Source: Marsupella aquatica (lineage: Eukaryota > Marchantiophyta). Taken from it: 64,000 nucleotides of DNA. Below the pieces are notes generated by a model that saw only the letters and a program-made list of their open reading frames with translations, was not told the origin of the DNA and made no database searches. The stretch spans positions 8,804,001-8,868,000 of the forward strand of contig OZ316892.1 of assembly GCA_973895155.1 (NCBI GenBank), read 5' to 3'. Made by a program: the position numbers and the translations under genes. Below are positions 59,201-64,000 of this stretch, piece by piece (position 1 is the stretch's first letter; the number at the start of each line of letters is the position of its first letter).

Positions 59201-62200
59201 GTACCAGACCCGTGACCAATAGAGGGGGTTGGTCACAAAGTCTAAACAAAGTTATATGATTATCATCTTTCTTACAAGCCTGAGTTCTTTTTCCAATCAT
59301 TCTCAGATAGCCAAGAGTTACCTCAAATTGAGGGGGGCTTTACAAGTCGGTGGGGGGACACTCAGCATCTCTCCATCCAAAGCAAACTTGACGGCCAGTT
59401 TCATACACTAAAGTTAAAATGCCCGAGCCAAAATGTGTCCCGTTGCTTCAATCTTTTTGACCACCAAAAGAGGAGGTCTAAGTTCTTGACAATAAAAAAC
59501 AAGTACACATCAGCAAAAAAGGGGCAAGATGACTGAGTTGTAATGGTTTTTCTTGATTGTGCTCCCAAGTTCTTGTGAAGTGAAGTGTGGCCTGTTCCCA
59601 CAAAATGTCCAGGATTGCATCTCACACATCAAAAAGTATTGTGCCCCTGAGTTCTTGTAAAGCCCCTTGAGTTGAAGGGAGTGGTACATCATGCAAGAAG
59701 AAGAATCCCTCTGTGTCCAGGACTACCGTCTTCCCCCAAACATAAGGCCCGGGCGCTATATTCGAATAGTGAGCCAAGGGGCGCTGTGTTTGAGTTTGAA
59801 GTCAATGTTTCCATTTTTTGGACTTGTGGCACTGTGTTTGAAATGTGGCGTTGTGTTCAAATTTAAGGTCATGTGCTTGAATTTTGGCATTGTGAGATGC
59901 ATGTAAACTATAAGTAGGAATGATATGCATAAAAGTGATGTGTATTAGAGAGGAGTGTGTTCAAATTTTGGTTTTTTGACTTCCCAACAATATTTGCTCA
60001 TTCAAAGGATGTGTAGCTAAATAATTGAACCACTGAAATTACACAAGGGGAGAAATCAAATTTGCAATAGAAAACAAAACCTGACAAACCATACATACCA
60101 AGTGTACTATTATCACTTAGTAAAACATATTCGTCCACTTTCACAAATGTTTGGTTTACTATGGCCAATTTGCTCATTTCTATAATTATTTAATCTTTCT
60201 TCATGCAGTGTGGAATGTTTGTGAGACTGCTTTGTAACTATTCGAGTGCCTTGATCTTGAAGGCAATGGAAAATTGAAAATAGAGAAAGTGAGTAGTCAG
60301 ACCTAATTATGCACGTAGACACTATGGGTTTCTTTGCCAAGATGTCGTGGCATCAGTCAGAGGTTGATGTGAAAGTCTGTCAAAAGTTCACACAGTAGAA
60401 GAATATATCAATACTTCCGGATTGCTACTTAACATTTTGGAAACAGCGCACACTTCTCCGAGAATGAAGGATTTTGAAATTAGCTTACATTTCTCAAAGG
60501 ATGATGGATTTCATAAGTTGAAAGAGCGGATGTGTTGGACGATTTTAAAGTAACGGATAGTAGTTGCAACCCGGTTACCTTTCTCCTATAGTCACTTGAA
60601 TGTGCACATTTTTGAACACAAAGTCAATTTTTGAACACAGCGCCCGGGCGCTGTGTTAATATGGAGCTGTGTTTGAGTGAAAACGTCTTTTTTGCCTAAA
60701 GTCCCTGTTTTGACCATATTCGGGCGTTGTGTTCGGGGGAAGACAGTAGTCAGTCCCTTGCATCACCTTGTTTGTCAACTCACTCTCCAACTTACAACGT
60801 GTTTGTGGTTCACCAGGCTTTGGGCCAAAGCTAATTATAGTGTGAAGTGACACCAGGGTGAACTCACCCTTGGAAAATAGCAAAAGCTTCACCCCACCTT
60901 AGTGTCCTTTCTATCTGTTACTTGTTAAGAAAATCTGATACTAACAACTCCACAAGCACTGTAATAATTGTACTCACGACCATGTAAACAATTAGCAGGA
61001 AAGGATGCCCTCATGGATTACTTTCTCAAAGGTACTATACCCAACTGTCCATGACTAACTAATACTTGGTTGCAGGACTTTGACTACCAGCTTGGAATAA
61101 TATAGTGAAGTTTGAACACAATTTGTATTAGAGTTGCATCTCCATTTGAACCATTAATGGAAACTCGGGTTCCTCGTGATTTCCTACCCTCGAAAGGGTT
61201 ATTACCTTTCTTTTATTGCATAAGATCTGGAACCTAGAAGTTACAATTTGAACACCAGATTTATCAGTTCCCAACTGGTAGTTTTGACCAGGAGGATATA
61301 ACTCCAGGCTAGACCCAAATGATGTAGACATGGACTTTTTTGTCCTCCCTCATGAACATTTGTGGAGGGCTTTGGGCTAAGAGTTCATTTGTGCAAAGGC
61401 AAATCAAGGACAAAGTGATTGTTGCGGAGAATGGTGTGCCATTATGTAGCACATGAAATCCTTATGTATTCCCCTTGGTACTGGGCAAAGAAGTGGATTT
61501 TGTGCTGATGAGGCCTGCAGTGTTAGCTCCTCTCTCTCCAAAGGACCTAGAGAGATGCTTGGGATTTGACATTTGATCATGGATTTGGTGCTGATGAGGC
61601 CTGAAGTGTTAGCTCTTCTCTCTCCAAAGGACCTAGAGAGATGCTTGGGATTTGACATTTGATCACAAGCATATAATTTATCCCCCTACAGTTTGGGGTT
61701 GAGTAATTGGGAATGTTACATGTATAAGTACTCTTGCCAATGCCTTGAACTTAGTTACAAACCTGGTTGTGTTAAGAAGAAGAGCAGTTACAGTACTTTT
61801 GCTCTACAATGCCGGGCGAAATTTTAGTCTCAAGGGTCATTTGCTTACAAAAAAGATTCCTTGAGACTCGTACTCAACTTACTACAAGATACCTTACCTG
61901 TTTAGTGCCATTCACACAACTTACTACAAGATGAGTGATTACCTACTTAGTGCCATTCACAGGACTTGGATTAATACTGGACATAGCTTTTAAAGGGCAG
62001 GTATGGGTTAAGGTCCCATGCAGGGCAGCTTGATTCTCAATGTCTGATTTGAATGACCCATTAGATTGAGAAACAAGAATTGAGAACGCTTGGTCACGAA
62101 TGGCAGAAGTTCTACTTTGGAGCAACATGAGCTCACCAATGACAAGCCACCTATCCCATAATATAGTGTTCATGGGTGGGCTTCGGCGGGCCATACAAAA

Positions 62201-63477
62201 CCACCATTCCAGAAATCAGTCCTCCTTTGTAACATTGCTTGTACTCCATATCAGTCCTTCTATGCATAGAGAGTTCGGAATATGGATGAAAGATATATTA
62301 ATCAAAAACAATAGCACAGGTGCAATGTCTCGAGCACCACCTTCTAATGTTTTATTAAAACACCTTGCAAATGGAAAAGCCACTTCCTTTCCATACATCA
62401 ATGGTGAGACAGCATTTGTGCTTTCCCTTAGGGGATTGTTGGAGCAATGCCCATAACCATCTTCCATCTGACAACCTTGGTAGACATTGCTTCCAAAACG
62501 CTCTATCATATAAAAAAGAGCATTTGGCTGCAATATACGATCGAGCCAACCTCCTCGTGCAACCAACCATCTTCCATGATGTGATCGAGCATCTTGGCCT
62601 TACAGTGGCTGCAAAGCAACATCCAGGGATCAGGGATGGTCGTGGACATTCCACGAGTGGTGCCGTTGTGCTTGAGGCCTCCTGACTTGCTTAAACATCG
62701 TAGTTTTCGACCTTATATTCTACTTTGGTAACTTCTTTTCAGGATGCTGGTATAGAAACAGATTTAGGGTCCACACCTCGCAATCCCTGTCCACACCTCG
62801 CGATCTCAATAATCCACAGACGTCACTGTGATGGGCCCATGAGTGTCATCTGGAAGGTGAGGCTATCCTGCTTTCTTCCCTACTGTTTGAGCAACTTGGC
62901 TTGCCAGAGATCATCTGCATAAAAACAATGTACACCTCATTATCCAGCGAATACACTATTGTGATCTGCATTGCCATGCTCAAAAAAACAAATGTTAATA
63001 CATCGGTACATATTAGATATCCTGAGACGAAGAAAGTGAGATGTCGTACGATGTCTCTAATCCAGAATTTCAGAAAGCTTATAGAACCATGCATCTGCTT
63101 GAACTCGAAATTGTGTTAGCACCAAGAGCCAGCAATGCTCATAACACAAGATTACAAACGTCCCTGACTTACCAGTTGTAGCAATAAGTGCGTATACTTT
63201 ACTCCAACTTCAGTTCTGCATTCTCGTTCACAGCAGCATATGATTTATTTCTTGTCTTCCTCAACTGGACAAGTTCCGGTTGATTGCAACCAGTGGTAGA
63301 AAAGCCTGGCACAGACGATCAATAGACTTTAACAGAAATCATTGTGAACTCACTTAGAATAGCAACTTGACTTCATGTGCTAGTTTCTTGCATGGTGATA
63401 TGTCACTGAAAGAGGCAAGAAGTTGACAATTACTTACCACGTTTTGTGAGATTGGGAACAAGGTACCTGCTAGATAT
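59201..63477. other. AT-rich stretch without an identified gene
   Basis: No coherent coding region was found. 59740-60750 repeats the phrase GGCGCTGTGTTTGAA in several variants and contains a 24-bp perfect palindrome at 60634-60657. An 86-bp tandem duplication (GTGCTGATGAGGCCTG...GATTTGACATTTGATCA) occupies about 61502-61674. On the minus strand, 61943-62654 has overlapping protein-like open segments (LDRILQPNALFYMIERFGSN; TILWDRWLVIGELMLLQSRT) that change frame. It may be a decayed transposon or gene of unknown type. Confidence 0.4.
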
Positions 63478-64000
63478 TCATTTAATTTTCTTCCTCTTCT
63501 TTTTCACGCCTTGCTTCACCAAGTAAGAAGCCCATACAGGATCAGCAGGAGGTGGGGCCCCAATCCAATGTTGAGGAATGCGACTGAGGAAACAGTCAGG
63601 AAAGACAAGGAGGTGAAAAGGTCTTAGTTAGCATACGAGTACCAGAGCTCGTAGTCAATCCAACAATGGTCGGTTTCCGTAATAGTCTGTAGTTAGTTCT
63701 CTCCCAGCTTCTTACTCGAAGATTCTAAAAAATGACTGTCCGAAATTCATCCAAGTATGCTTCTCAAGATGTTTACTGACCTGCCACCTGGCATGATGAA
63801 AGCATCCCACGCTTGCCTAACCTGTATAGACAAGACAGCTTCATTGTCAGAAGCAATCAACAGGACATGACTCACACTTAAAACCCGTAGACTACAGATA
63901 ACTCACACCAACATCCTTGTGCCCAAAACAACTGAATTAATAGATCCGCAGAGAACGCAGCGTATAAAAGAAACAAAATGCAATTCTGGTTTCCACGATC
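63478..64000 (-). CDS. Last two exons of an unrecognised gene (runs off the right edge)
   Basis: On the minus strand, exons 63821-63781 and 63583-63478 join in phase (AG|T). They read VRQAWDAFIMPGG, then SRIPQHWIGAPPPADPVWAS and YLVKQGVKKKRKKIK, followed by TGA at 63478-63480. Splice sites are clean (CAG acceptors, GTCAG donor). The proline-rich HWIGAPPPADPVW stretch and the very basic lysine tail are distinctive, but I cannot name the family. No further exon is evident between 63822 and the edge, so the preceding exon lies outside the window. Confidence 0.6.

Overview
The window is nuclear DNA of an intron-rich green-lineage (streptophyte) eukaryote. The split genes have plant-type architecture (HAK/KUP potassium transporter, plant NDPK3-type kinase, ALG14). 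A CEP41 gene, a ciliary tubulin-polyglutamylation factor, implies motile flagellate gametes. That favours a bryophyte, lycophyte, fern or streptophyte alga over a flowering plant. The species cannot be fixed from the sequence alone.

Positions 1-20.5 kb are mostly retroelements. A Ty3/gypsy-type element (1239-10930, flanked by GTAA) once encoded a single long polyprotein: Gag - protease - C5-cytosine DNA methyltransferase - reverse transcriptase - RNase H - integrase - PHD finger. Its terminal repeats are not ordinary LTRs. A 358-bp repeat (R1) and a 176-bp repeat (R2) are arranged R1 - coding region - R2 - R1 - R2, a split-direct-repeat or permuted-LTR layout. This is the most unusual system in the window. 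Next is a decayed zinc-finger/reverse-transcriptase element (about 10.9-12.1 and 19.1-20.3 kb). It was split by a Ty1/copia element (12148-19140, target duplication ACTCT), whose 5' LTR was itself invaded by an inverted solo LTR (12264-12595, target duplication GATGC). Four insertion layers can therefore be ordered.

From 20.5 to 35 kb lie three plus-strand host genes: ALG14 (dolichol-linked oligosaccharide synthesis, ER), a NOPCHAP1-like box C/D snoRNP assembly factor with an anomalous splice acceptor, and a HAK/KUP/KT K+ transporter with 8 exons and 895 aa.

From 36.8 to 58 kb come two minus-strand nucleoside diphosphate kinase genes with identical core intron positions. One is short (149 aa, probably cytosolic). 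The other has a transit peptide (233 aa, organellar NDPK3-type). Between them lie a degenerate ~105-bp satellite-like repeat region, several short tandem arrays, an intronless coiled-coil ORF of at least 580 aa on the minus strand, and the plus-strand CEP41 gene.

From 58.7 to 63.4 kb there are mainly AT-rich low-copy sequence and small repeats. At the right edge are the last two exons of an unrecognised minus-strand gene. Exon maps were derived by matching GT/AG sites and codon phase by eye and have no transcript support.
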